In this document: piece by piece, positions 50,579 to 58,412 of the stretch
Position numbering within the stretch: the stretch's first letter is position 1
How the letters are laid out: each line of letters opens with the position of its first letter
DNA from: JACNKJ01 sp964344565
GTDB lineage: Bacteria; Krumholzibacteriota; Krumholzibacteriia; JACNKJ01
DNA length: 64,000 nt
Reading direction: 5' to 3'
Assembly (NCBI GenBank): GCA_964344565.1
Contig: CAYFNT010000011.1
Span: forward strand, 1 to 64,000
Notes under the pieces: generated by a model
The model's input: the letters and a program-made list of their open reading frames with translations, nothing else
What the model was told of the DNA's origin: nothing
Databases searched by the model: none
Translations under genes and position numbers: made by a program

Positions 50579-51807
50579 AGGGGCCGTCCAAGGTCTTCGT
50601 GAGCGTGGCCGAGGCGCTTTCGCTCATCGAATCCCGGCTTCCCGCCCCCACGCGGGAGCGGATCGCAGTGCCGGATGCGGCCGGCCGCGTGCTGGCCGAG
50701 GAGATCAGCTCGCCGGAGCCCCTTCCCGCCTTTTCCAACAGCGCCATGGACGGCTACGCCCTTCGGGCCGTCGACGTCGCCGGCGCCCAGCCCGAGACGC
50801 CCGTGGACCTGCCCCTCGCCGGCGAGATCGCCGCGGGAGAAGTGCCGCCGGCGGACTGGCCCGCGGGCACTTGCCTGCGCATCCTCACCGGCGCGCCGGC
50901 GCCCGAAGGGGCCGACGGCGTGGTGCCGGTGGAATCCACCGAGGAGTTGGATGGCGCCATTCGCTTCTACGCCGACCTCGACGCGACGGGCAGCAACATC
51001 AGGCCCGCCGGCGAGGACGTGAGGGCCGGCGACCGTCTGCTCGCGCCCGGCCATCTGATTCGTCCGGCCGAGATCGCACTTCTCGCAGCTCTGGGAATCC
51101 TGGAAATCGAGGTGACGCGCAAACCCCGCGTGGGTTTTATGGCCACCGGCGACGAGTTGCTGTCCCCGGGCGAAACGCCTCGCCCCGGCGCCATCCGGAA
51201 CAGCAACACGCCCATGATTCTCTCCCTGCTCGCGGATCTCGGACTGGAGGGCGTGGATCTCGGCGTGGCGCCCGACGACGAGGCCGGCCTGCGAACCAAA
51301 CTGGAACCCGCGCTCGCCGACTGCGACCTGCTCATCAGTTCCGGGGGCGTTTCGGCGGGCCGATACGATCTGGTGGGGAAGGTGCTCGAGGACCTCGGCG
51401 CCGAATGGGTCTTCCACAAGATCGCCCAGCAGCCGGGCAAGCCCCTGGCCTTCATGACCTGGCGCGGCAAGCCCATTTTCGGACTGCCCGGCAATCCCGT
51501 ATCGGGATTCTTCACCTTCTGGTACTACGCTGCGCCCGCAATCCGGAAGATGATGGGCCTGACCGACGCCCATCCGCGGCACGTCATCGCGCGCCTCAAA
51601 GGCGAAATCGCCGGAAAGCCGAAGAAGGCCTTCTTCGGGCGCGCGCAAACGACGTGGGTGGGAGATCACTACGAAACCGAACCGCGGCCGCCCCACGGAA
51701 GCCACGTATTGAGCAGCCTGACCCGGGCCAACAGCTTCATCATTCTGGAACCGGGAACGGGACAGCTTGGCAGCGGCGACCCGATTCGCGTGGCGCTCCT
51801 GGACTGA
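50575..51807 (+). CDS. moeA: Molybdopterin molybdenumtransferase MoeA
   Basis: A 410-residue enzyme inserting molybdate into adenylylated molybdopterin. S-N-S-A-M-D-G-Y-A is the N-terminal active-site loop, R-I-L-T-G-A-P-A-P-E-G-A-D-G-V-V-P-V-E follows, the MPT-binding core is M-A-T-G-D-E-L and I-S-S-G-G-V-S-A-G-R-Y-D, and G-L-P-G-N-P-V-S-G-F marks the C-terminal part of domain III. Length and domain order are normal. It is translated together with moaC. Heptamer array D begins two bases after its stop codon. Confidence 0.95.
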   Translation: MKGPSKVFVSVAEALSLIESRLPAPTRERIAVPDAAGRVLAEEISSPEPLPAFSNSAMDGYALRAVDVAGAQPETPVDLPLAGEIAAGEVPPADWPAGTCLRILTGAPAPEGADGVVPVESTEELDGAIRFYADLDATGSNIRPAGEDVRAGDRLLAPGHLIRPAEIALLAALGILEIEVTRKPRVGFMATGDELLSPGETPRPGAIRNSNTPMILSLLADLGLEGVDLGVAPDDEAGLRTKLEPALADCDLLISSGGVSAGRYDLVGKVLEDLGAEWVFHKIAQQPGKPLAFMTWRGKPIFGLPGNPVSGFFTFWYYAAPAIRKMMGLTDAHPRHVIARLKGEIAGKPKKAFFGRAQTTWVGDHYETEPRPPHGSHVLSSLTRANSFIILEPGTGQLGSGDPIRVALLD

Positions 51808-51809
51808 TG

Positions 51810-51921
51810 CCTGGAGCCTGGCGACTGGCGACTGTAGACTGGAGACCGGAGACTGGAGCCTGGCGACTGGCGACTGTAGACTGGAGACCGGAGACCGGAG
51901 ACTGGAGCCTGGAGACTGTAG
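51810..51921. repeat. Heptamer repeat array D (16 units of ACTGGNG)
   Basis: Sixteen uninterrupted 7-bp units: CCTGGAG, CCTGGCG, ACTGGCG, ACTGTAG, ACTGGAG and ACCGGAG variants. Units 1-6 and 7-12 are almost identical blocks, a 42-bp tandem duplication. It fills the whole gap between moeA and the convergent DUF4230 gene, ending one base before the latter's stop codon. Confidence 0.92.
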
Positions 51922-51922
51922 A

Positions 51923-52618
51923 CTACTCCTCCAGCTCCCCCAAGGGCACCTCGCTGAGCACCGGCACGGGCTCCTCCGCGTCGAAGTCCACGGCCAGCCT
52001 TTCGACGCCGTAACCGCGGGCGATGAGCTCGAGGGTCTGCCTCGCCGATTCCTCGACCTTGGAGCGCAGGGCCCTGGCCTGATCCACGGCGAGCACGTGC
52101 ACGTCCTCCTTGGCGCGCTCCTTCAGCTGGTTCTTCACCTTCACGTCGAAGCGGTCGCCCAGAACCTTGCTCAAGAGCCCGGGCAGCGCCCAGCTGAGCA
52201 GTTCGCCCTGCTGTTCGTCGTAGAAGGACAGGTCGCGCAGGCGGATCTCCGGCTTCACCGGCGGCATGCTGATGCGATGCAGACCCGCCTCCTCGCGTAT
52301 GCCGAAGGCCGGATCGCGCAGATCGTATCGGAAGTCCACTTCGAACTCGAAAATCATGACCATCTTCTTGGGGCCGAGCAGCCAGCTCCAGTACTTCTCG
52401 CCGGATTCGCCGAAACGATGGTCCTCGGCGCTCACGATCTCCTTGGCCAGGATGCGAAACACCGACAGCTCGCCGATGGACTGCATCTGCTTGATCTGCC
52501 GACCGATGCTCACGCGGGCCTCCCGCGGCGTCTTGCCCCGCCGGCTCATCCGCCAGAGGACGCCGAAGGCCGCCGCGACGACGAGCCCGAATATCAGTCC
52601 GAATCCAAATCCGCTCAT
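51923..52618 (-). CDS. DUF4230-family membrane-anchored protein
   Basis: A 231-residue protein. One N-terminal membrane span (G-F-G-L-I-F-G-L-V-V-A-A-A-F-G-V-L) is followed by a soluble domain. E-L-S-V-F-R-I-L-A-K-E-I-V, F-E-F-E-V-D-F-R-Y-D-L-R and I-R-L-R-D-L-S-F-Y-D-E-Q resemble the DUF4230 pattern, a domain of unknown function often found with envelope genes. It is 7 bp downstream of cstA and presumably co-transcribed. The stop codon directly abuts heptamer array D. Confidence 0.72.
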   Translation of the reverse strand: MSGFGFGLIFGLVVAAAFGVLWRMSRRGKTPREARVSIGRQIKQMQSIGELSVFRILAKEIVSAEDHRFGESGEKYWSWLLGPKKMVMIFEFEVDFRYDLRDPAFGIREEAGLHRISMPPVKPEIRLRDLSFYDEQQGELLSWALPGLLSKVLGDRFDVKVKNQLKERAKEDVHVLAVDQARALRSKVEESARQTLELIARGYGVERLAVDFDAEEPVPVLSEVPLGELEE

Positions 52619-52625
52619 GGTTCTC

Positions 52626-54353
52626 CTAGGCAGGCTCCGGCATTTCGCCGATCTGCCGCAATTCGCGTTCGGCCCTCAAACGTTTCAGGGAAAGTACGGC
52701 CTCGGCGATGAGCCAGAGGTCGAGCAACAGGATGGCCACACCCGTTCCCACCAGCGGCCAGCTCACGGGATCGCTTCGCAGGAACTGCCAGAGGCTGTAG
52801 GGCAGCGCCGCCAGGGTGATGGCCATCATGAAGAGCATGGGAAGCAGGAAGTAGAGGATGGGCTTGCCCGCCCGATAGAAGTAGAGGGTCATCACCAGAA
52901 AGCCGAGGGCTCCCAGCAATTGATTCGTGATGCCGAATAGCGCCCAGAGGGTGATGCCCGCGGGCTTGCCGCCCACCTTGATCAGTGCGAAATAGCCGAT
53001 GGCCAGCACGGCCAGAATGCCCGCGCCGTAGCGATTCCTGGTGATCCACCCCAGAGGCGCGAAGTGGCTGCCCAGTTCCTCGAGATTGTAGCGCAGCAGG
53101 CGGGTGCCCGAATCGAGGGTGGTCATGGCGAAACCCACGGCCACCACGGCAATGAAGATGCCGGCGAGGGCGGGGTCCAGGCCCAACTTGGCCGTGAAGC
53201 TGGCGCCGCCCTCCACGAAGGCCTTGAGCTTGGCGCCCAGGCTGCCCGCCCCGGCCCAGCTTGAGTAGTGCTGATTCCACTGGGCTCTGGTGGCGAAACC
53301 GGCCGTGGTGGCCAATATGGCGAGCACCGCGAGCAGGCCCTCGGTGAGCATGGCGCCGTAGCTCACGAAGAGCGAGTCTCGCTCGCTGGCCAGCTGCTTG
53401 GCCGTGGTGCCGCTGGACACCAGCGAGTGGAATCCGCTGATGGCGCCGCAGGCGATGGTGATGAAGAGGAAGGGAAAGAGCGGCGGCAGATCGGCAGGCG
53501 CGCTGTTGAGCGCCGGCGCGACGATCTCCGGCCGGGTGACCACCAGCCCCGCGTAGAGCAGGCCCATGCCCAGGTAGAGCTGGAAGCTGTTCAGGTAGTC
53601 ACGCGGCTGAAGCAGAAGCCAGACCGGCAGCACCGAAGCGATGAGCGCGTAGCCCATGAGGATCCAGACCCAGCGGTCCACGGTGAGTTCCATGCCGAAG
53701 AGTGCGGTGACCGGGTGTCCCGCGCCGTACCAGGTGGCCAAGAGCATGAGCGCTACGCCGATGAGGGTGGCGGGGGTGAGACCCACCCGGAAACGATAGA
53801 CCAGGCTGCCGATGATCATGGCGATGGCGATGAGGCTCCAGACGGGAATCACCGCCTCGGGATAGAAGTTCAGGGGTCCGCTGCGGATGAACAGAAGGCT
53901 GATCACGTAGGCGAATGCGCCCATGGCCAGGGCGATGAGGAAGAAGATCAGCAGCAGAAAGAGCGTGCGTCCGCGAGGACCCAGTAGATCGCCGGTGATG
54001 TCGCCGATGGAGCGTCCCTGGTGTCTGAGCGAGATGTAGAGCGCTGCGAGATCATGCACCGCGCCCATGAAGATGCTTCCGAAAATCACCCAGAGCAGGG
54101 CGGGGAGCCATCCCCAGATGACCGCGATGGCGGGGCCGAGGATGGGGCCGAGGCCGGCGATGCTCGCGAAGTGGTGCCCGAAGAGCACTGCCTTGTGGCT
54201 GGGCACGTAGTCGATGCCGTCACGCTTCTCCTGGGCGGGCGTGGGTCGATCGGGAATGAACCCCAAGACCTTCGATCCCAGGCGTTTGCCGTAGGTGAAG
54301 TAGGCGGCCAGATAGGCGAAGAAGGCGAGGACGGCGATGAGGAGTGCGGACAT
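52626..54353 (-). CDS. cstA: Carbon starvation protein CstA-family transporter
   Basis: A 575-residue inner-membrane protein with about 14-16 hydrophobic spans, slightly shorter than E. coli CstA. Family landmarks are D-G-I-D-Y-V-P-S-H-K-A-V-L-F-G-H-H-F-A-S-I-A-G (near 46-69), G-P-I-L-G-P-A, F-G-S-I-F-M-G-A-V-H-D and L-V-S-S-G-T-T-A-K-Q-L. CstA proteins take up peptides or pyruvate when carbon is short. Peptide uptake fits the secreted proteases in this window, which is inference. Four CGAWTCA repeats lie 125-185 bp upstream. The DUF4230 gene follows at 7 bp. Confidence 0.93.
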   Translation of the reverse strand: MSALLIAVLAFFAYLAAYFTYGKRLGSKVLGFIPDRPTPAQEKRDGIDYVPSHKAVLFGHHFASIAGLGPILGPAIAVIWGWLPALLWVIFGSIFMGAVHDLAALYISLRHQGRSIGDITGDLLGPRGRTLFLLLIFFLIALAMGAFAYVISLLFIRSGPLNFYPEAVIPVWSLIAIAMIIGSLVYRFRVGLTPATLIGVALMLLATWYGAGHPVTALFGMELTVDRWVWILMGYALIASVLPVWLLLQPRDYLNSFQLYLGMGLLYAGLVVTRPEIVAPALNSAPADLPPLFPFLFITIACGAISGFHSLVSSGTTAKQLASERDSLFVSYGAMLTEGLLAVLAILATTAGFATRAQWNQHYSSWAGAGSLGAKLKAFVEGGASFTAKLGLDPALAGIFIAVVAVGFAMTTLDSGTRLLRYNLEELGSHFAPLGWITRNRYGAGILAVLAIGYFALIKVGGKPAGITLWALFGITNQLLGALGFLVMTLYFYRAGKPILYFLLPMLFMMAITLAALPYSLWQFLRSDPVSWPLVGTGVAILLLDLWLIAEAVLSLKRLRAERELRQIGEMPEPA

Positions 54354-54477
54354 TGACTACCTTCGGCGATGAACTTTGCGATTTCGAAGCATAGTCGCTG
54401 GGAAGCCGGCTGTTAAGGGAGAAAGCCCTTGAGCACGGTATCCGGCGACGGGGTCGGGTAGCGGGGGAGCGGGTCCG

Positions 54478-54539
54478 CGAATCAAGCGAGAGGGATCACG
54501 ATTCAAGCGGACGAGTTCGCGAATCAGGGAGGCGAATCA
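54478..54539. repeat. Four spaced CGAWTCA boxes upstream of cstA
   Basis: CGAATCA at 54478, CGATTCA at 54499, CGAATCA at 54520 and CGAATCA at 54533. The first three are exactly 21 bp apart, two helical turns. They lie in the 330-bp gap upstream of cstA, which otherwise holds only a terminator. A cooperative protein-binding site is possible. Confidence 0.45.
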
Positions 54540-54588
54540 ACGGATCCGGCGGTTGGGCCGGGAAATCGACCGCCGAAGAAGCGAGCAC

Positions 54589-54632
54589 AAAAAAACCTGC
54601 AGGAGCTTCGCCGAGACGAAGACCCCCGCAGG
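54589..54632 (-). terminator. Terminator of the PTS IIA - zinc-ribbon operon
   Basis: On the minus strand, CCTGCGGGGGTCTTCG pairs with CGAAGCTCCTGCAGG across a short loop (with mismatches), followed by seven Ts, about 60 bp after the zinc-ribbon stop codon. Confidence 0.75.
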
Positions 54633-54690
54633 AGGGTGAGAGAAAGTCCAAGTCTAGTCGAAGCCGGAAAGGGCTGTCAAGACCCCCGGC

Positions 54691-55056
54691 TCAGGAACCT
54701 CTGGGCCAGTAGAGGATCCGACCGCAATTCTCGCAATGGAGGATTTTTTCCTGATTCTCGGCGGACGTGTAAGCCGTTGGAATTACGGCGAAACAGCCGA
54801 GGCAGATATTCCCGGTCACGGGCACCACGGCCCGACCCAGGCGCTTGACCGCGCGTTCGTAGCGGCTGAGCAGCACCTTGTCGATGCCGACGGCCAACTC
54901 GTCGCGGGCGGCCTGGAGATCCTCCAGTCCCTCCATGGCGAAGCCCATTTCCTCGAGCTTCTTGGCGTGGACCTGATCCTTGGTCTCGCGAATCATGTCG
55001 TCGAGATCCTGGAGAGCCACCAGGCGCAGAAGGTGTTCGCTCATCGGGGACATCAT
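54691..55056 (-). CDS. C4 zinc-ribbon protein (zf-RING_7 / CdsZ-like)
   Basis: A 121-residue protein. The N-terminal 65 residues form a helical coiled coil (L-Q-D-L-D-D-M-I-R-E-T-K-D-Q-V-H-A-K). The C-terminus is a zinc ribbon with Cys pairs C-L-G-C and C-E-N-C, then G-R-I-L-Y-W, as in the short relatives of the Chlamydia CT398/CdsZ family, which may bind nucleic acid or secretion and transcription partners. The ATG overlaps the PTS IIA stop by four bases, with GGAGG just upstream. Pairing with a PtsN-type protein is suggestive but unexplained. Confidence 0.82.
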   Translation of the reverse strand: MMSPMSEHLLRLVALQDLDDMIRETKDQVHAKKLEEMGFAMEGLEDLQAARDELAVGIDKVLLSRYERAVKRLGRAVVPVTGNICLGCFAVIPTAYTSAENQEKILHCENCGRILYWPRGS

Positions 55057-55514
55057 TCTTCCTCCAGGATGGCTTTGAACTCATCGAACTTCTTCAAGGC
55101 CATGAGCTTCTCGCGGGAAGCGTCCTCGCGGATGAGTTCCACCACCTGTCCGAGGGCGGGCAGGTAGCGATTGTCTTTCTCCACGGGTGGGGCGATGAAC
55201 ATGAAGAACAGGTGCACGGGCTTGCCGTCGATGGCGCCGTAGTCCACGCCCTTCTGCGAGACGGCCAGCAGGGCCATCAGTTTGGGGATGGCCAGCGAGC
55301 GGCCGTGGGGAAAGGCCACGCCGCTTCCGAGCCCGGTGCTGCCAAGGCTCTCGCGGTTTTTGAGCATTCCCAGGATGACGTCGCGGTCGCGAATGACGCC
55401 GGCCTCGACGGCATGATCGACCATCTCCTGGAGCGCGTCATCGCGATTCTTCGCTTTGAGTTTGGGAATGAAGAGATCGGGACTGAACAGCGAAATGAGT
55501 TCTTCGCGTGTCAT
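55053..55514 (-). CDS. PTS system EIIA (PtsN/fructose type) protein
   Basis: A 153-residue EIIA of the mannitol/fructose/Ntr class. The phosphoacceptor His lies in G-S-G-V-A-F-P-H-G-R-S near residue 70, preceded by R-E-S-L-G-S-T-G-L-G. No EIIB or EIIC is nearby and no HPr is seen, so it may be regulatory (PtsN-like) rather than part of a sugar importer. It heads a two-gene operon with the zinc-ribbon protein. Confidence 0.9.
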   Translation of the reverse strand: MTREELISLFSPDLFIPKLKAKNRDDALQEMVDHAVEAGVIRDRDVILGMLKNRESLGSTGLGSGVAFPHGRSLAIPKLMALLAVSQKGVDYGAIDGKPVHLFFMFIAPPVEKDNRYLPALGQVVELIREDASREKLMALKKFDEFKAILEEE

Positions 55515-55672
55515 GGGGGGGAACTCCCTTGGCTATCGATATCGGTTTGGGTCACCGGCCTCCCTTCCCTGGACGGGAATGGCAAGTCTGTACAGGCTAA
55601 CAAACAGTCCCCAATCGGACAAGCCTCTCCAGAAGACTTTTCCCCTTCGGGCCGCTCTGCTAGGATGCCGCC

Positions 55673-56623
55673 ATGTGCGCCTCCCATCCTGAGTTGACCG
55701 GACGCGTGGTCCGGGCCGAGAGCGGCCGCTTCACCGTGGTGGCCGGGGGGCTCACCGTGCCCTGCCGCCTGAGAGGCCGCCTGAAGAAGGAGAAGCTGGG
55801 GCGCAAGCGGAACCTGGTGGTGGGCGACGAGGTGCGCATCCGCCTGACGGGCCCCGAGGGAGCCCTCGACAGCGAGGGGGTGGTGGAGGAGATCCTGCCG
55901 AGGCGCAACATGATCTCGCGCCTAGCCGCCGGAAAACGCCGTCAGGAGCAGATTCTCATGGCCAATCTGGACCGCATCTTCCTGGTCATGTCCGTCCGCG
56001 AGCCCACCTTCGCCGCCATACTGCTCGACCGTTTCCTGGCCGCGGTGGAGCATCGGAAGCTCGAGGCCCATATCTGCATGAACAAGTGCGACCTGGATCC
56101 GGGCGGCGAGGCGGAAGCGGCCCTGGAGCCCTACCGCAAGGCCGGCTACGAGTGTCACATTCTTAGTGCGGTGGAGGAGCGTGGCCTCGAAGAGCTCGTC
56201 GCGGCCATGAAGGGCAGGGTGAGCTTCTTCCTGGGACCTTCCGGCGCGGGAAAGAGCACTCTTCTCGCGGCCATCCAACCGGGACTCGAGCTGGCCACCC
56301 AGACCGTGAGCCGGGGGTCGGGCATGGGACGGCACACCACCACGCGCACGGAATTGCACGCCCTTGATTTCGGAGGCTACGTGGCCGATTCGCCGGGAGT
56401 TCGGGAATTCGGACTCTGGGGCGTGGAGGCCAGGGAACTCGCCGCCTGCTTCCCGGAATTCCGAGAGCTTCTCGGCACCTGCCGATTCCCCGACTGCAGC
56501 CACTCCCACGAGCCCGATTGCGCCGTTCTGGAGGCCTTAGGCGAAGGCCGGCTAGATGCAAGCAGGCATTCGAGTTACCTCAGAATCCTCGAAGAGATCG
56601 ATGCCGGCGACTTAACTTTCTGA
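55673..56623 (+). CDS. rsgA: Ribosome small-subunit-dependent GTPase A (RsgA)
   Basis: A 316-residue circularly permuted GTPase that helps mature the 30S subunit. An OB-fold (about 8-80) is followed by G4 M-N-K-C-D-L-D, then G1 G-P-S-G-A-G-K-S-T, then switch and G3 V-A-D-S-P-G, the permuted order typical of RsgA. The C-terminal zinc knuckle is C-R-F-P-D-C-S-H-S-H-E-P-D-C. The length is normal and the gene stands alone, 158 bp after the divergent PTS gene. Confidence 0.95.
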   Translation: MCASHPELTGRVVRAESGRFTVVAGGLTVPCRLRGRLKKEKLGRKRNLVVGDEVRIRLTGPEGALDSEGVVEEILPRRNMISRLAAGKRRQEQILMANLDRIFLVMSVREPTFAAILLDRFLAAVEHRKLEAHICMNKCDLDPGGEAEAALEPYRKAGYECHILSAVEERGLEELVAAMKGRVSFFLGPSGAGKSTLLAAIQPGLELATQTVSRGSGMGRHTTTRTELHALDFGGYVADSPGVREFGLWGVEARELAACFPEFRELLGTCRFPDCSHSHEPDCAVLEALGEGRLDASRHSSYLRILEEIDAGDLTF

Positions 56624-56633
56624 GGCGGCTGTC

Positions 56634-56662
56634 TTGACCCGCAATTGACTGTCTGATAAGGT
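56634..56662 (+). promoter_or_regulatory. Predicted promoter of the cold-shock gene
   Basis: TTGACC at 56634-56639 and TAAGGT at 56657-56662 with a 17-base spacer, 11 bp past the rsgA stop. It gives a leader of about 50 bases. Confidence 0.5.
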
Positions 56663-56670
56663 TGTTAACC

Positions 56671-56687
56671 GGAAGACCCTGTCTTCC
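56671..56687 (+). promoter_or_regulatory. Leader hairpin of the cold-shock mRNA
   Basis: GGAAGAC-CCT-GTCTTCC is a perfect 7-bp stem near the predicted mRNA start, followed by a U-rich stretch and then the ribosome site AAGGGGG. It may be a temperature-dependent leader structure. Confidence 0.45.
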
Positions 56688-56721
56688 GTGCAGTTTTGTA
56701 CTTTTTTCAAGGGGGCCTGTT

Positions 56722-56919
56722 TTGCGAGGCAAAGTAAAGTGGTTCGACGAAGCCAAGGGATATGGTTTCATCGAACAGGAGTCCGGTGAGGACATTTTCG
56801 TCCACTTCTCCCAGATCCAGGGCGAAGGCTTCCGGACTCTCAGTGAGGGCCAGGAGGTCGAATTCGAAGTCAGTCAGGGCCCCAAAGGTCCACTGGCCAC
56901 AAATGTGACCAAGATGTAA
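56722..56919 (+). CDS. Cold-shock (CspA-family) protein
   Basis: A 65-residue single cold-shock domain. It starts at TTG 56722, which gives the family N-terminus R-G-K-V-K-W-F-D and has AAGGGGG a few bases upstream. RNP1 is K-G-Y-G-F-I, RNP2 is D-I-F-V-H-F. It binds single-stranded RNA or DNA as an RNA chaperone. The leader carries a hairpin, and a strong terminator follows 21 bp after the stop. Confidence 0.95.
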   Translation: MRGKVKWFDEAKGYGFIEQESGEDIFVHFSQIQGEGFRTLSEGQEVEFEVSQGPKGPLATNVTKM

Positions 56920-56940
56920 GCTCGGCCGAATCAAGTCCTT

Positions 56941-56970
56941 GACCCCCGCGCTCTGCGGGGGTTCTTTTTT
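56941..56970 (+). terminator. Rho-independent terminator after the cold-shock gene
   Basis: ACCCCCGC-GCTCT-GCGGGGGT is an 8-bp stem followed by TCTTTTTT. Its 3' end is only three bases from the ATG of the aminotransferase gene. Confidence 0.85.
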
Positions 56971-56973
56971 GGC

Positions 56974-57882
56974 ATGCAAAGCCTACCCTCTCCTTACATT
57001 CTCGTCGGCGACGAGATCTTCGCCCACGACGAGGCCAAGGTGTCCGCGAGCGACCGCGGATTTCTCTACGGCGACGGCATCTACGAGACCCTGCGGATCT
57101 ACGGCGGCGTGCCCTTCGAAATGGAGGAGCACCTCGAGCGTCTGCACGAATCGGCCGAAGCCCTCTACATGCATCTTCCCTGGAGCGATGGGGAACTCGC
57201 GGACAAGATTCGCCGCACCCTCGAGGCCAACGAAACGGCGGAAGGGCGTCTGCGCATCACCGTGACCCGCGGCGAGGGCGACGTGCGCGCGAGGCCGGAG
57301 GAGTTGCGCAGTCCGGAAATCGTCATCCGCGCGCAACCCTACGAGCCGCCCGGCGACGAGTTCTATCGCCGGGGCGTCGGCGTGGAGATCAGCGAACGCA
57401 TCCGAAATCTTCCGGGCGCGCTCGATCCGGCCATCAAGAGCGGCAACCTGCTGAACAACCTTCTGGCGCGGTTCGAGATGCGCCAACGCGACACCTTCGA
57501 GATCCTGCTGCCCAATTCCCGTGGCGAACTCACCGAGGGATCCCTGTCCAATATCTTCCTGGTGGATGGCCATTCGCGCTTGCTGACCCCTTCGGCGGAG
57601 AGCGGCATCCTGCTCGGCATCACCCGCAAGTGGGTCATGGACCTGGCCCGTGGCCTGGGCATGGAGGTGGTGGAGAAGGCGGTGATGCCCGAGGAACTCT
57701 TCGAGGCGAAGGAGGCATTCATCACAGCCAGCACCCTGGAGATCCTTCCCGTGAAGGAGGTTGAGGGAAGGACCATCGGCGCCGGCGAGGCGGGTCCCGA
57801 AACCCTCAAGCTGCTGGACGCTTATCGCCAGCGCGTGCGCGAATACTGCGCAAACTTCCGCTGGCCTGATCCAGGCGAATAG
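56974..57882 (+). CDS. Class IV (PLP fold-type IV) aminotransferase
   Basis: A 302-residue enzyme of the branched-chain/D-amino-acid aminotransferase/ADC lyase family. R-G-F-L-Y-G-D-G-I-Y-E-T-L-R opens the fold. The PLP lysine is in D-P-A-I-K-S-G-N-L-L-N-N near residue 159, and E-L-T-E-G-S-L-S-N-I-F binds the cofactor phosphate side. The substrate is undetermined; transamination feeding IorAB is one idea. The start ATG lies right after the cold-shock terminator; the only Shine-Dalgarno-like sequence is the GGGGG arm of that hairpin. Confidence 0.92.
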   Translation: MQSLPSPYILVGDEIFAHDEAKVSASDRGFLYGDGIYETLRIYGGVPFEMEEHLERLHESAEALYMHLPWSDGELADKIRRTLEANETAEGRLRITVTRGEGDVRARPEELRSPEIVIRAQPYEPPGDEFYRRGVGVEISERIRNLPGALDPAIKSGNLLNNLLARFEMRQRDTFEILLPNSRGELTEGSLSNIFLVDGHSRLLTPSAESGILLGITRKWVMDLARGLGMEVVEKAVMPEELFEAKEAFITASTLEILPVKEVEGRTIGAGEAGPETLKLLDAYRQRVREYCANFRWPDPGE

Positions 57883-57887
57883 GCGTG

Positions 57888-57930
57888 CAAAAAAAAAGAG
57901 CCCTGTCCCGAAGGACAGGGCCTCTTTTTC
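57888..57930. terminator. Bidirectional terminator
   Basis: GCCCTGTCC-CGAA-GGACAGGGC stem flanked by an A tract on the left and a T tract on the right, so it can end transcription of both the plus-strand aminotransferase and the minus-strand lipoprotein genes. Confidence 0.85.
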
Positions 57931-57971
57931 TCTACCCGAAGCGGCCGCCCGGTAGCAATTCTCGATTCCGA

Positions 57972-58412
57972 CTAGTTGCCGGTACCCATCTGATCCTTGG
58001 GATCCGTCGTGTAAGGATCGGAGGTATTGAGAAGTACTTCCACGCCACCGGAGAATCCGCTTTCATTGCCGCTCTGGTCCAGCGCGGTCACCTTGTAGGT
58101 CACGATCATCGGGCTGTCAGCCACGATACGATCGTAGAAACCGGCGCTGGGAATCTCGCTGAGCGACTGGAAGCCGGGCTGACCGGCCTGACGATAAACC
58201 TTGTAACCGGCCAGGTCCGCCTCATGGTTCTCACGCCAAGTCAGGTGGACCGTGTTGCCCGAAACCTGCACCATCACTTTGCCAGGTGCGGAAGGGGCGA
58301 CAAGATCTCCCCCGGGATCGGGTTCGATCGGGGTGGAGCTATTGCCAGAACAAGCTACCACCAGAAAGGCGGACACCGTTGCCAAGGCAATTAGCATCAG
58401 AGTCTTACGCAT
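57972..58412 (-). CDS. Lipoprotein with a fibronectin type III domain
   Basis: A 146-residue lipoprotein. AAAGGAG lies before ATG 58412. MRKTLMLIALATVSAFLVVAC gives lipobox V-V-A-C with acylated Cys21. After a Pro/Asp-rich linker comes one FN3 domain (about 40-130): P-S-A-P-G-K-V-M-V, V-H-L-T-W-R-E-N, D-L-A-G-Y-K-V-Y-R and Y-K-V-T-A-L-D-Q-S-G-N-E-S. It is likely a surface adhesion or scaffolding module. It is convergent with the aminotransferase across a shared terminator. Confidence 0.85.
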   Translation of the reverse strand: MRKTLMLIALATVSAFLVVACSGNSSTPIEPDPGGDLVAPSAPGKVMVQVSGNTVHLTWRENHEADLAGYKVYRQAGQPGFQSLSEIPSAGFYDRIVADSPMIVTYKVTALDQSGNESGFSGGVEVLLNTSDPYTTDPKDQMGTGN

